NCBI GenBank assembly: GCA_018375265.1
Contig: JAHADO010000020.1
Location: 1-11,542, forward strand
Reading direction: 5' to 3'
DNA: 11,542 bases
Source of the DNA: Campylobacter concisus
GTDB lineage: Bacteria; Campylobacterota; Campylobacteria; Campylobacterales; Campylobacteraceae
Positions 1 to 7,012 of the stretch are shown one piece after another; position 1 is the first letter of the stretch; every line of letters starts with the position of its first letter. The position numbers and the translations under genes were made by a program. The notes beneath the pieces are model-generated. The model was not told the origin of the DNA. It did no database searches and saw only the letters and a list, made by a program, of their open reading frames with translations.

Positions 1-216
1 AAGCACGCAGGTCTAGCAAATATAATGTTAGACTTCATGGGCAAAGAGCCGCTTCATGAGGAGCTTATCCAAGAGTTTGCAACGGCAGAAAAATTGCTAA
101 AAGCTTACAAGAGCTGTGATAGGCAAAAATTCTTAAAAGGCTGCGATGAGCTAAGGGCTTACTTAGGACATGGCAGCAGTAAAAATGTAGTAAAAATTTT
201 AAAAAATATGGAGTAA
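1..216 (+). CDS. lpxB: Lipid-A-disaccharide synthase, C-terminal fragment
   Basis: Only the last 71 codons are in the window; the reading frame is open from base 1 and ends with TAA at 214-216. LpxB is a peripheral inner-membrane glycosyltransferase that joins UDP-2,3-diacylglucosamine and lipid X into the lipid A disaccharide. The visible tail begins KHAGLANIMLDF, which resembles the segment near the LpxB C-terminus containing the conserved L-x-N-I pattern. It is followed by a helical, charged tail typical of the end of the family. No catalytic residue is visible in the fragment, so the call leans on this short match and on context: greA follows after 3 bases, as I recall for lpxB-greA in C. 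jejuni. The greA ribosome binding site (GGAG, about 210-213) lies inside the last codons, which suggests cotranscription. Confidence 0.75.
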   Translation, partial: KHAGLANIMLDFMGKEPLHEELIQEFATAEKLLKAYKSCDRQKFLKGCDELRAYLGHGSSKNVVKILKNME

Positions 217-219
217 AAA

Positions 220-705
220 ATGAGTGAACCAATGACAATGCACGGATATGAGAAGATAGAAGCTGAGCTAAAGGATCTAAGACTGGTGCAGCGTCCTCAA
301 ATCGTAATAGAGATCGACATCGCAAGAAGCCACGGCGATCTTAAAGAAAATGCTGAGTATCACGCAGCAAAAGAGAAGCAAGCCTTTATAGACGCTAGGA
401 TCGCTGAGCTTAGCGCACTTTTGGCAAACGCAGAAGTGATCGATCCAAGTAGCTACGAGCATGATAGGGTGAGATTTGGCTCAAGTGTGACGATAATGGA
501 CGAAGAGACCGAGGTTGAGCATACTTACACGATAGTTGGCGTTAGCGAAAGTGACCTAGACAAGGGCTATATCTCGATAAACTCACCTCTTGCAAAGCAG
601 CTTTTAGGCAAGGCTGAGGGCGATGAGGTCGCGCTAAATTTACCAAAAGGCAGAAGCGACGTTGAGATCGTGAAAATTTGCTACAAACCTATAAAATTTG
701 ACTAA
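220..705 (+). CDS. greA: Transcription elongation factor GreA
   Basis: GreA binds in the secondary channel of RNA polymerase and stimulates cleavage of backtracked RNA so that stalled complexes can restart. The 161-residue product has the usual family length (about 158). Residues 1-75 form the N-terminal coiled coil, with the tip motif [16 protein letters not shown] at 37-52. Its two acidic residues, D40 and E43, correspond to the metal-coordinating D41 and E44 of E. coli GreA. Residues 80-160 form the C-terminal FKBP-like domain, including the conserved [11 protein letters not shown] stretch. The ATG follows the lpxB stop by 3 bases with GGAG just upstream. A weak hairpin follows the stop. 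Nothing in the protein looks degraded; identity is secure. Confidence 0.97.
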   Translation: MSEPMTMHGYEKIEAELKDLRLVQRPQIVIEIDIARSHGDLKENAEYHAAKEKQAFIDARIAELSALLANAEVIDPSSYEHDRVRFGSSVTIMDEETEVEHTYTIVGVSESDLDKGYISINSPLAKQLLGKAEGDEVALNLPKGRSDVEIVKICYKPIKFD

Positions 706-719
706 AAAGATGAGGCAAA

Positions 720-757
720 GAGCTAAAACTGCTTTTTGGCTCCGTTAATTTTTAATT
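720..757 (+). terminator. Weak terminator-like hairpin after greA
   Basis: Bases 720-728 (GAGCTAAAA) can pair with 734-742 (TTTTGGCTC), giving nine pairs including one G-U, around a five-base loop CTGCT. An AT-rich, T-heavy tail follows at 745-757. The upper stem is all A-U, so the structure is weak. It may end or attenuate lpxB-greA transcripts before the next gene. Seen in sequence; function inferred. Confidence 0.4.
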
Positions 758-761
758 AAGG
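758..761 (+). promoter_or_regulatory. Ribosome binding site supporting a TTG start
   Basis: AAGG lies six bases before TTG at 768-770. No in-frame ATG occurs before codon 166 of the phosphoesterase, and the first metal-binding motif is already at codon 19, so this site and the TTG define the start. Confidence 0.6.
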
Positions 762-767
762 CAAAAT

Positions 768-1559
768 TTGAGTGAATATCTATATGCCCCAGTTATAAAG
801 GAAGGCGCGATCTTTTTGGCTGATGCGCATGAAAACATAAACCGCGATGGATTTTTGAAATTCTTGCGCGCTGTCGATAGCGGAGAGATCAAAGAGCCGC
901 CACAGATTTTCTTGCTTGGTGATATATTTGATTTTTTAACGGGCGAGGGCGAATATACAAAAGAATTTTACGCTGAGTACTTAAGTCTTTTAAATAAAAT
1001 TTCACAAAAGGTGGAAATTTTTTACTTCGAGGGCAACCACGATTTTAGACTTTCAAATTTATTTAATAAAACTAGAGATTTTTGGGACAAAGGCGAGAGG
1101 CTAAGCTTTGAGGGGGTAAAGGTCTATGACATTTGCGCTCAGCCAGTGAAATTTAGAACTATAAGTGGCGAGCACGTCCAAATCGCGCATGGCGATATAT
1201 TTTTACCTTTTATAGATAAGTACGCACTTAGGTTTTTAAGGCTTAGATGGTTTTTGAAATTTATGAACGCGCTTGATAAAATTTTGGATTTTAAAATTTC
1301 AAAAACGATACTAGCCAAACTTACTAAGAAAAATCTGCACTATAAAATTTCAAACTTCAAGGAGCTAATGAGCAAGCATTTGCAGGGCTTTGACGCAAGT
1401 ATAGTGATAGAGGGACACTATCATCAAGGTGAGCTATTTGATATTTACGATAGATTTTATATAAATTTACCTTGTTTTGCATGCGAGCAAAGTTATTTTG
1501 TTGTAGAATACGCCCAGCAAAAGTTTAATTTGCTCAAAATGAGTTTGAAAGGACATTGA
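768..1559 (+). CDS. Calcineurin-like metallophosphoesterase, possible UDP-2,3-diacylglucosamine diphosphatase (LpxH-like)
   Basis: This 263-residue protein carries the full set of two-metal phosphoesterase motifs: D-x-H at D19/H21, GDxxD at G51-D55, GNHD at 89-92, HGD at 141-143 and GHYH at 216-219. LpxH uses this fold to cleave UDP-2,3-diacylglucosamine to lipid X and UMP at the inner membrane; lipid X is a substrate of LpxB, whose gene lies two positions upstream. A basic, hydrophobic stretch at about 145-200 sits where LpxH carries its lipid-binding insertion. The protein is somewhat longer than E. coli LpxH (240) and its sequence is clearly diverged. I recall that epsilonproteobacteria are reported to use a distinct enzyme for this step, but cannot confirm that here. 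Translation starts at TTG, after AAGG. Its stop overlaps the cheV ATG by one base. The phosphoesterase call is secure; the lipid A role is inferred. Confidence 0.8.
   Translation: MSEYLYAPVIKEGAIFLADAHENINRDGFLKFLRAVDSGEIKEPPQIFLLGDIFDFLTGEGEYTKEFYAEYLSLLNKISQKVEIFYFEGNHDFRLSNLFNKTRDFWDKGERLSFEGVKVYDICAQPVKFRTISGEHVQIAHGDIFLPFIDKYALRFLRLRWFLKFMNALDKILDFKISKTILAKLTKKNLHYKISNFKELMSKHLQGFDASIVIEGHYHQGELFDIYDRFYINLPCFACEQSYFVVEYAQQKFNLLKMSLKGH
1548..1553 (+). promoter_or_regulatory. Ribosome binding site of cheV
   Basis: AAAGGA lies five bases before ATG at 1559 but only two before the adjacent TTG at 1556. This spacing fixes ATG 1559 as the start. The site sits inside the last codons of the phosphoesterase gene, so the two are probably translationally coupled. 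Confidence 0.7.
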
Positions 1560-2512
1560 TGTTTGGAGACAACGTACTAAAAACGGGCTCAAACGAGATG
1601 GAACTTGTTGATTTTCGTATCTTTAAAAAGGCCGAAAACAAAGTATATGAAGGAATATACGGAGTCAATGTCGCAAAGGTGCGGGAGATCATTAAGATGC
1701 CAAATCTTACCGAGCTTCCTGGTGTTCCTGAGTATATAGAGGGAATTTTTGATTTAAGAGGTGTGGTTATCCCCGTTATAAATTTGGCAAGATGGATGAA
1801 TATCGTCGAGCCAACTGAGGGTGTAGTTATAAAGCCACGTGTTATTATCGCTGAATTTAGCGGTATATTAATCGGTTTTATCGTCCATGAGGCCAAGAGG
1901 ATCAGACGTATAAACTGGAAAGACATAGAGCCTGCAAATTTTGCTGCTGGAGCTGGTACTCTGGATAAAGGTAAGATCACAGGCGTAACAAGAATAGAAA
2001 ATGACGAAGTACTTCTCATTCTTGATCTTGAAAGCATCGTTGAAGAGCTAGGAATTTACTCACCAAAGATCGAATTTGACGTAACAGAAGATCAAAAGAT
2101 CAAAGGTGCTGCTTTAGTTCTAGATGATAGCTCAACTGCTAGAAAGCTAGTAAAAGACGCACTTGAGAAGATGGGTCTTAGCGTAGTTGAAGCTAAAAAC
2201 GGCGTTGAGGGATTAGAGAGAATGGAAGAGCTTTATCAAAGATATGGAGATAACTTAACAAAAGAGCTTAGAGTTATCTTAAGTGATATCGAAATGCCAC
2301 AAATGGATGGATACCGCTTTGCTTCAACTATTAAAAATGATGATAGATTTAAAGATGTTCCGATTGTGTTTAACTCTTCATTAAGCAACGAATTTAGTGA
2401 GGTTAAGAGTAAAGAAGCCGGTGGTGCTGCGTATCTTACAAAATTTGATGCTGGTGTATTTTATCAAGAGGTGCTAAAAGTTATTGAAGCACATTCTAAA
2501 TCTGCGAAGTGA
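1559..2512 (+). CDS. cheV: Chemotaxis coupling protein CheV (CheW-receiver hybrid)
   Basis: CheV links chemoreceptors to CheA and can be phosphorylated to tune the array. The 317-residue product has an N-terminal CheW-like domain (about 13-165) with the hallmark FDLRG at 65-69 and a VIPVINL strand after it. A receiver domain occupies about 183-312. Receiver residues are intact: acidic pair D189/D190, phospho-acceptor D243 in SDIEMP, a serine at about 273 in the switch position and K295. The start is ATG at 1559, placed by AAAGGA; the TTG one codon upstream is too close to that site. The gene overlaps the previous stop (TGATG) and is followed after 8 bases by cheA. I recall that C. jejuni CheV (Cj0285c) occupies the same place. 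Identity is secure. Confidence 0.96.
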   Translation: MFGDNVLKTGSNEMELVDFRIFKKAENKVYEGIYGVNVAKVREIIKMPNLTELPGVPEYIEGIFDLRGVVIPVINLARWMNIVEPTEGVVIKPRVIIAEFSGILIGFIVHEAKRIRRINWKDIEPANFAAGAGTLDKGKITGVTRIENDEVLLILDLESIVEELGIYSPKIEFDVTEDQKIKGAALVLDDSSTARKLVKDALEKMGLSVVEAKNGVEGLERMEELYQRYGDNLTKELRVILSDIEMPQMDGYRFASTIKNDDRFKDVPIVFNSSLSNEFSEVKSKEAGGAAYLTKFDAGVFYQEVLKVIEAHSKSAK

Positions 2513-2520
2513 GGTGAAGT

Positions 2521-4872
2521 ATGGATGATATGAAAGAAATAATGGAAGACTTTTTAATAGAGGCTTTCGAACTTATTGAGCAGATAGACCATGACCTTGT
2601 TGAACTAGAGGCAAACCCTGAAGATTTGGAGCTTTTAAATAGAATTTTCCGTGTTGCTCACACAGTAAAAGGTAGCTCAAGCTTTTTAAATTTTGACGTT
2701 TTAACAGAGCTTACTCACCACATGGAAGATGTTTTAAACAAAGCTAGAAAAGGCGAGCTAAAGATCACTCCAGATATCATGGACGTTGTTCTTGAGTCAG
2801 TTGATATGATGAAAGGACTACTTGAGAGTATTAGAGATAACGGTAGTGACGCAGCCGCTGGCATTGATATCAAAAATATTTGTGTAAGACTTACTCAAAT
2901 TTCTGAAGGTGAAGCATCAAGCGCAGCCGCAGAAGCTCCAGCCGCACCATCGCCTGAGCCAGTAAAAGAGCCAGAACCTGTCGCACCAGCTGAAGAAGCA
3001 GCTCCTGAAGTAAGTGATGCTGAGCTTTCAAAGTTAAGTGACTCTGAGGTTGAGGCTGAGATAGAGAGACTTTTAAAAGTTAGAAAGGCTGAAGATCAAG
3101 CAAGACGTGCTTCAAAAGGCATAGCTCCAAAATCTCCTGAAGAGATAGCTCCAGCCACAAGCGCTGCGCCAGCACCTGCACCTAAGCCAGCTCCTAGTAG
3201 AGAAAGAGATGCAGATAAAAAAGTGCCAGCAGCTAGTAGTAACAGTGCGGTAGCACAAGAGCAAACGATACGTGTTGAAGTAAAAAGACTTGATCACTTG
3301 ATGAATTTAATCGGTGAGCTTGTTCTTGGTAAAAACCGCTTGTTAAAAATTTATGATGACGTAGAAGAGAGATATGAGGGCGAGAAATTCTTAGAAGAGC
3401 TAAATCAAGTAGTCTCAAGTCTAAGTCTAGTTACGACTGATATCCAGCTAGCTGTTATGAAGACAAGGATGCTTCCAATAGCAAAAGTCTTTAATAAATT
3501 CCCACGTATGATACGTGATCTTAGCCGCGACCTTGGTAAGCAGATCGACCTTGAAATTTCAGGTGAAGAGACAGAGCTTGATAAATCAATCGTTGAAGAG
3601 ATCGGCGATCCGTTAGTTCATATCATCAGAAACTCATGCGATCATGGCATTGAAGATCCTGAGACAAGAAAGGCAATGGGCAAACCTGAAAAAGGCCTTG
3701 TTCAGCTAAAAGCTTACAATGAGGGCAACCATATCGTTGTTGAGATAGTTGATGACGGTAAAGGCTTAGATGCTGATATGCTTAAAGCTAAGTCGATAGA
3801 AAAAGGCATCATCACTGAGCGAGAAGCTGATGCAATGAGCGAAAAAGAGGCTTTTGGTCTTATATTTAAGCCAGGATTTTCAACTGCAGCCAAGGTTACA
3901 AACGTATCTAGTCGTGGCGTTGGTATGGACGTTGTTAAGACAAATATCGAGAAGCTAAATGGTATCATTGATATCGAGAGTGAAGTTGGAAAATGCACAG
4001 TTATGAAGCTTAAAATTCCACTTACACTTGCGATCATTCAATCACTTCTTGTCGGAACACAAGAGGAATTTTATGCGATACCACTTGCGAGCGTTCTTGA
4101 AACTGTTCGCGTACCTATCGATGATATCTATACGATCGATGGCAAAAACGTTCTAAGACTAAGAGATGAGGTATTATCTCTTGTTAGACTTTCAGATGTC
4201 TTTGGTGTCAATAAAGTCTTTGATGGCGGAGATCAAACTTATGTCGTTATCATCGGCGTTGCTGAGGCAAAACTGGGCATCATAGTAGATACATTAGTTG
4301 GTCAAGAAGAGATCGTTATTAAGTCAATGGGTGATTATTTGCAAAATATCCCAGGCATCGCTGGAGCTACTATAAGAGGCGATGGCCGCGTAACTCTTAT
4401 TATAGACGTTGGTGCTATGATGGAGATGGCAAAGGATATTAAGGTAAATATTAGAGCCGAAATGGAAGATAGTGCTAAAGCAAAAGAGAAACCAAGCGAT
4501 TATAAGGTCCTAATCGTTGATGACTCTAAGATGGATAGAACCATCATGCAAAAATCGCTTGAGCCAATCGGCGTCACAATAATAGAAGCAACTAATGGAG
4601 TAGAAGCACTCAATATAATTAAATCAGGCGAGCATGCCTTTGATGCGGTGCTCATTGATATTGAGATGCCAAGGATGGACGGATATACTCTAGCTGGTGA
4701 AATTCGCAAATACTCTAAGTATCGCACTTTACCGCTAATAGCAGTAACATCAAGAACGTCTAAAACTGATAGATTGCGCGGAGTAGAGGTTGGTATGACT
4801 GAATATATCACAAAACCATATTCGTCAGAATACCTTGAAAACGTTGTTAGAAAAAATATTAAATTAGGTTAG
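2521..4872 (+). CDS. cheA: Chemotaxis histidine kinase CheA with C-terminal receiver domain (CheAY)
   Basis: CheA autophosphorylates in response to chemoreceptors and passes phosphate to CheY. The 783-residue layout is as follows. The P1 phosphotransfer domain (1-125) has H47 in RVAHTVKGSS. A Pro/Ala-rich linker (132-247) holds an acidic helix-like island at 168-192. P3 dimerisation is at about 248-315. The P4 ATPase (about 318-500) has the N box with N371 in IIRNSCDHG, G1 at VDDGKGLD (410-417), FKPGFSTA (449-456) and G2 at SSRGVGMD. P5, CheW-like, spans about 503-640. The receiver (about 661-783) has D667/D668, acceptor D713, T743 and K765. No recognisable P2 CheY-binding domain is present. 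A receiver fused to CheA is typical of epsilonproteobacteria and may act as a phosphate sink. The strong GAGGTGA at 2511-2517 overlaps the cheV stop and fixes the ATG. cheW follows after 10 bases. Confidence 0.98.
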   Translation: MDDMKEIMEDFLIEAFELIEQIDHDLVELEANPEDLELLNRIFRVAHTVKGSSSFLNFDVLTELTHHMEDVLNKARKGELKITPDIMDVVLESVDMMKGLLESIRDNGSDAAAGIDIKNICVRLTQISEGEASSAAAEAPAAPSPEPVKEPEPVAPAEEAAPEVSDAELSKLSDSEVEAEIERLLKVRKAEDQARRASKGIAPKSPEEIAPATSAAPAPAPKPAPSRERDADKKVPAASSNSAVAQEQTIRVEVKRLDHLMNLIGELVLGKNRLLKIYDDVEERYEGEKFLEELNQVVSSLSLVTTDIQLAVMKTRMLPIAKVFNKFPRMIRDLSRDLGKQIDLEISGEETELDKSIVEEIGDPLVHIIRNSCDHGIEDPETRKAMGKPEKGLVQLKAYNEGNHIVVEIVDDGKGLDADMLKAKSIEKGIITEREADAMSEKEAFGLIFKPGFSTAAKVTNVSSRGVGMDVVKTNIEKLNGIIDIESEVGKCTVMKLKIPLTLAIIQSLLVGTQEEFYAIPLASVLETVRVPIDDIYTIDGKNVLRLRDEVLSLVRLSDVFGVNKVFDGGDQTYVVIIGVAEAKLGIIVDTLVGQEEIVIKSMGDYLQNIPGIAGATIRGDGRVTLIIDVGAMMEMAKDIKVNIRAEMEDSAKAKEKPSDYKVLIVDDSKMDRTIMQKSLEPIGVTIIEATNGVEALNIIKSGEHAFDAVLIDIEMPRMDGYTLAGEIRKYSKYRTLPLIAVTSRTSKTDRLRGVEVGMTEYITKPYSSEYLENVVRKNIKLG

Positions 4873-4882
4873 GGGTTAGGCG

Positions 4883-5380
4883 ATGAATGATAAACTAAAC
4901 CAAGTTTTAAGCAAACAAAAACAGCAAATTGACGAGCCTGAGATAAAAAACAACGAAGATATAGTCCAACTTGTAGGCTTCGTTGTTGGCGAGGAAGAGT
5001 ATGCGATACCTATTTTAAATATCCAAGAGATAATCAAGCCTATCGAATACACCCGTGTTCCTAGCGTGCCTGACTATGTTCTTGGTGTCTTTAACCTACG
5101 TGGAAACGTTATCCCGCTTATTGATTTGCGAAAACGTTTTTCACTAAATGTTACAAAGCAAAGTTCAAATACAAGATATATCGTCATGAAAGATGAGGAT
5201 AACATAGCAGGCTTCGTGATAGACCGCTTGACGGAGGCTATCAGAATAGACCGCAACAGGATCGATCCGCCGCCAGAGACTTTGGTAAAAGACAAAGGCA
5301 TGATCTATGGTATCGGCAAACGCGATCAAAATATCCTTACGATTTTAAAGGTTGAGAGCCTTTTAAAGCGTGATTTTTAG
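4883..5380 (+). CDS. cheW: Chemotaxis coupling protein CheW
   Basis: CheW bridges chemoreceptors and the CheA P5 domain in polar signalling arrays. The 165-residue product is close to the usual family length. It has a charged N-terminal tail (1-27) followed by a single CheW domain (about 28-163). The conserved segment VPSVPDYVLGVFNLRG ends at residue 74, with R73 in the NLRG motif matching the receptor-contact arginine region of known CheW proteins, and VIPLIDLRKRF follows. The gene starts 10 bases after cheA, with G-rich GGGGTTAGG just before the ATG. serB follows 8 bases after its stop, so the chemotaxis genes appear joined to a metabolic operon. Identity is secure. Confidence 0.96.
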   Translation: MNDKLNQVLSKQKQQIDEPEIKNNEDIVQLVGFVVGEEEYAIPILNIQEIIKPIEYTRVPSVPDYVLGVFNLRGNVIPLIDLRKRFSLNVTKQSSNTRYIVMKDEDNIAGFVIDRLTEAIRIDRNRIDPPPETLVKDKGMIYGIGKRDQNILTILKVESLLKRDF

Positions 5381-5382
5381 GG
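5379..5382 (+). promoter_or_regulatory. Ribosome binding site supporting the serB TTG start
   Basis: AGGG overlaps the cheW stop codon and lies six bases before TTG at 5389. An in-frame TGA at 5371-5373 and the lack of any other start codon between it and the catalytic aspartate codons make TTG the only workable start. Confidence 0.6.
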
Positions 5383-5388
5383 CATAGC

Positions 5389-6015
5389 TTGATAAAACTT
5401 TGTGTTTTTGACTTTGACTCTACGATAATGGACGGCGAGACGATTGATATCCTCGCCGCCGCTAACAACGCCAGTAATGAGGTGGCTAGCATAACGAAGC
5501 GTTCGATGAACGGCGAACTTGATTTTTTTGAAAGTCTTACAGCAAGAGTAAAATTTTTAAAAGGAATGCCACTTTCAAAAGCAGATGAAATTTGTAAAAA
5601 TTTACCCATCATGCCAGGAGCTAGCGAGCTTATAGTTGCTCTAAAGCAAAAAGGCATAAAGGTCGTGGTCTTTAGTGGCGGTTTTCATATCGCAACTGAT
5701 AAGATGCAAGAAAAACTTAAATTTGATGCAAATTTTGCAAATATCTTGCACCACAAAGATGGAATTTTAACAGGTGAAGTTGGCGGAGAGATGATGTTTG
5801 GTAGCTCAAAAGGAGAGATGATAGATCGCTTAAAGGGGCTATTAAATTTAGATAAAAGTGAGATCATGTGCGTTGGCGACGGAGCCAATGACGTGTCAAT
5901 GTTTAGAAAATGTGATCTAAAAATTGCCTTTTGTGCGAAAGAAATTTTAAAAAAAGAGGCGACGCATTGCGTGGATATCAAGGATCTGCGTGAAATTTTA
6001 AATTTTATAAGGTGA
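5389..6015 (+). CDS. serB: Phosphoserine phosphatase
   Basis: SerB removes phosphate from O-phospho-L-serine, the last step of serine synthesis, in the cytoplasm. The 208-residue protein is a HAD-family phosphatase. Motif I is DFDSTIMDGE with nucleophile D8 and acid/base D10; motif II is VVFSGG with S96; motif III lysine is K141; motif IV is GDGANDVSM with D164 and D168. A helical cap lies at about 15-75. The E17 in MDGET fits the substrate-binding glutamate of the family. It lacks the long N-terminal ACT-like region of E. coli SerB (322 residues) and matches the short bacterial form. Translation begins at TTG, because the next in-frame ATG would remove both catalytic aspartates. The gene lies between cheW (8 bases) and tal (4 bases). 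Confidence 0.92.
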   Translation: MIKLCVFDFDSTIMDGETIDILAAANNASNEVASITKRSMNGELDFFESLTARVKFLKGMPLSKADEICKNLPIMPGASELIVALKQKGIKVVVFSGGFHIATDKMQEKLKFDANFANILHHKDGILTGEVGGEMMFGSSKGEMIDRLKGLLNLDKSEIMCVGDGANDVSMFRKCDLKIAFCAKEILKKEATHCVDIKDLREILNFIR

Positions 6016-6019
6016 AAAA

Positions 6020-7012
6020 ATGTATGACAATGAAGCTAATTTTTCTCTTTGGTGTGACTTTATAGAGAGAGATTTTTTACAAAACGAATTCAACTCTTTA
6101 CTAGAAAAAGGCGTTATAAACGGAGCTACAAGCAACCCAGCTATCTTTAAAACAGCTTTTGCATCACCTGCTTACAAACAGATCATACAAAATAGCAACA
6201 AGCGTCACCCAAAAGATCTTTATGAAATTTTAGCGACCCAAGATATCAAGATCGCCGCATGTAAAATGCTAAAAAACTACGCAAATGGCGATGATGGCTT
6301 TGTTAGCATCGAGGTTGATCCAAATTTAAGTGGCGAAACAGCTGCGACGATAGAAGAGGGCATCAGGCTTCACAACCTTATCTCAATGCCAAATGTCATG
6401 ATAAAAATTCCAGCTACAAAAGAGGGCTATGAAGCGATGAGTGCGCTTATGGCAAGAGGTATCAGCGTAAATGCGACGCTCATTTTCTCGCCTGATCAGG
6501 CTAAAAACTGCCTAGAGGCTTTTAAAGAGGGTAGCAAGGCTTATGCAAGCCGCTTTGTGGATACGACGATGCCAAAAGGTGTGATCAGCGTTTTTGTTAG
6601 TAGATTTGACAGAAAGCTTGATGAGACAATGGCTGCAAAGAGCCTACCAACAGGGCAGATTGGCATAATGAACGCTGCAAATATCTATCATATCATTGAG
6701 GATTTTGGCTTAGAAAACGTAAGGACACTTTTTGCAAGCACTGGCGTGAAAGGTGGTGGTTTAAGAGGGGATTATTACGTTAGGGAGCTAATGTATAAAA
6801 ACTCTATAAACACAGCTCCAATAGAGACGATAAAAGAATTTATAAAAGAAAAAGCTGAGGCAAAAAATGCCCCTAGCAAAGAGAATATCTCAAGCTTTTT
6901 TCACATCATAAAAAATAATGAGATCGATATAAATGCTACTTATAAAGAGCTTTTAAATGACGGCTTAAAGCAGTTTGTTGCAGCATTTGACGACATTATG
7001 AAATCACTTTAA
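6020..7012 (+). CDS. tal: Transaldolase
   Basis: Transaldolase moves a dihydroxyacetone unit between sedoheptulose 7-phosphate and erythrose 4-phosphate in the non-oxidative pentose phosphate pathway. The 330-residue product has the TIM-barrel family signatures. These are GATSNPAIF at 35-43 on the first strands, SIEVDPNLSG at about 97-104, and MIKIPATKEG at 127-136, where K129 is the Schiff-base lysine. Downstream, SVNATLIFS (149-157) also fits. The TSNPAIF and KIPAT motifs point to the longer mycobacterial-type Tal rather than the short TalC/Fsa type. AAGGTG at 6009-6014 overlaps the serB stop and places the ATG. The stop overlaps the pilT start as TAATG. Campylobacters generally lack phosphofructokinase, so this pathway is important for their sugar-phosphate pools. 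Confidence 0.94.
   Translation: MYDNEANFSLWCDFIERDFLQNEFNSLLEKGVINGATSNPAIFKTAFASPAYKQIIQNSNKRHPKDLYEILATQDIKIAACKMLKNYANGDDGFVSIEVDPNLSGETAATIEEGIRLHNLISMPNVMIKIPATKEGYEAMSALMARGISVNATLIFSPDQAKNCLEAFKEGSKAYASRFVDTTMPKGVISVFVSRFDRKLDETMAAKSLPTGQIGIMNAANIYHIIEDFGLENVRTLFASTGVKGGGLRGDYYVRELMYKNSINTAPIETIKEFIKEKAEAKNAPSKENISSFFHIIKNNEIDINATYKELLNDGLKQFVAAFDDIMKSL

Noticed and set aside
1556..1558. TTG as start of cheV
   Set aside because: Only two bases from AAAGGA; the ATG at 1559 has normal spacing and gives the expected CheV N-terminus MFGDN.
1534..2037. Open frame of 167 codons on the minus strand across the start of cheV
   Set aside because: It lies wholly over cheV, is Ser/Ile/Thr-rich without any recognisable motif, and has no own spacing or ribosome site; it is a shadow of the coding strand.
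3714..4037. Minus-strand open frame of 107 codons inside cheA
   Set aside because: Antisense to the conserved ATP-binding boxes of CheA, with Ser/Ile/Pro-rich low-information sequence.
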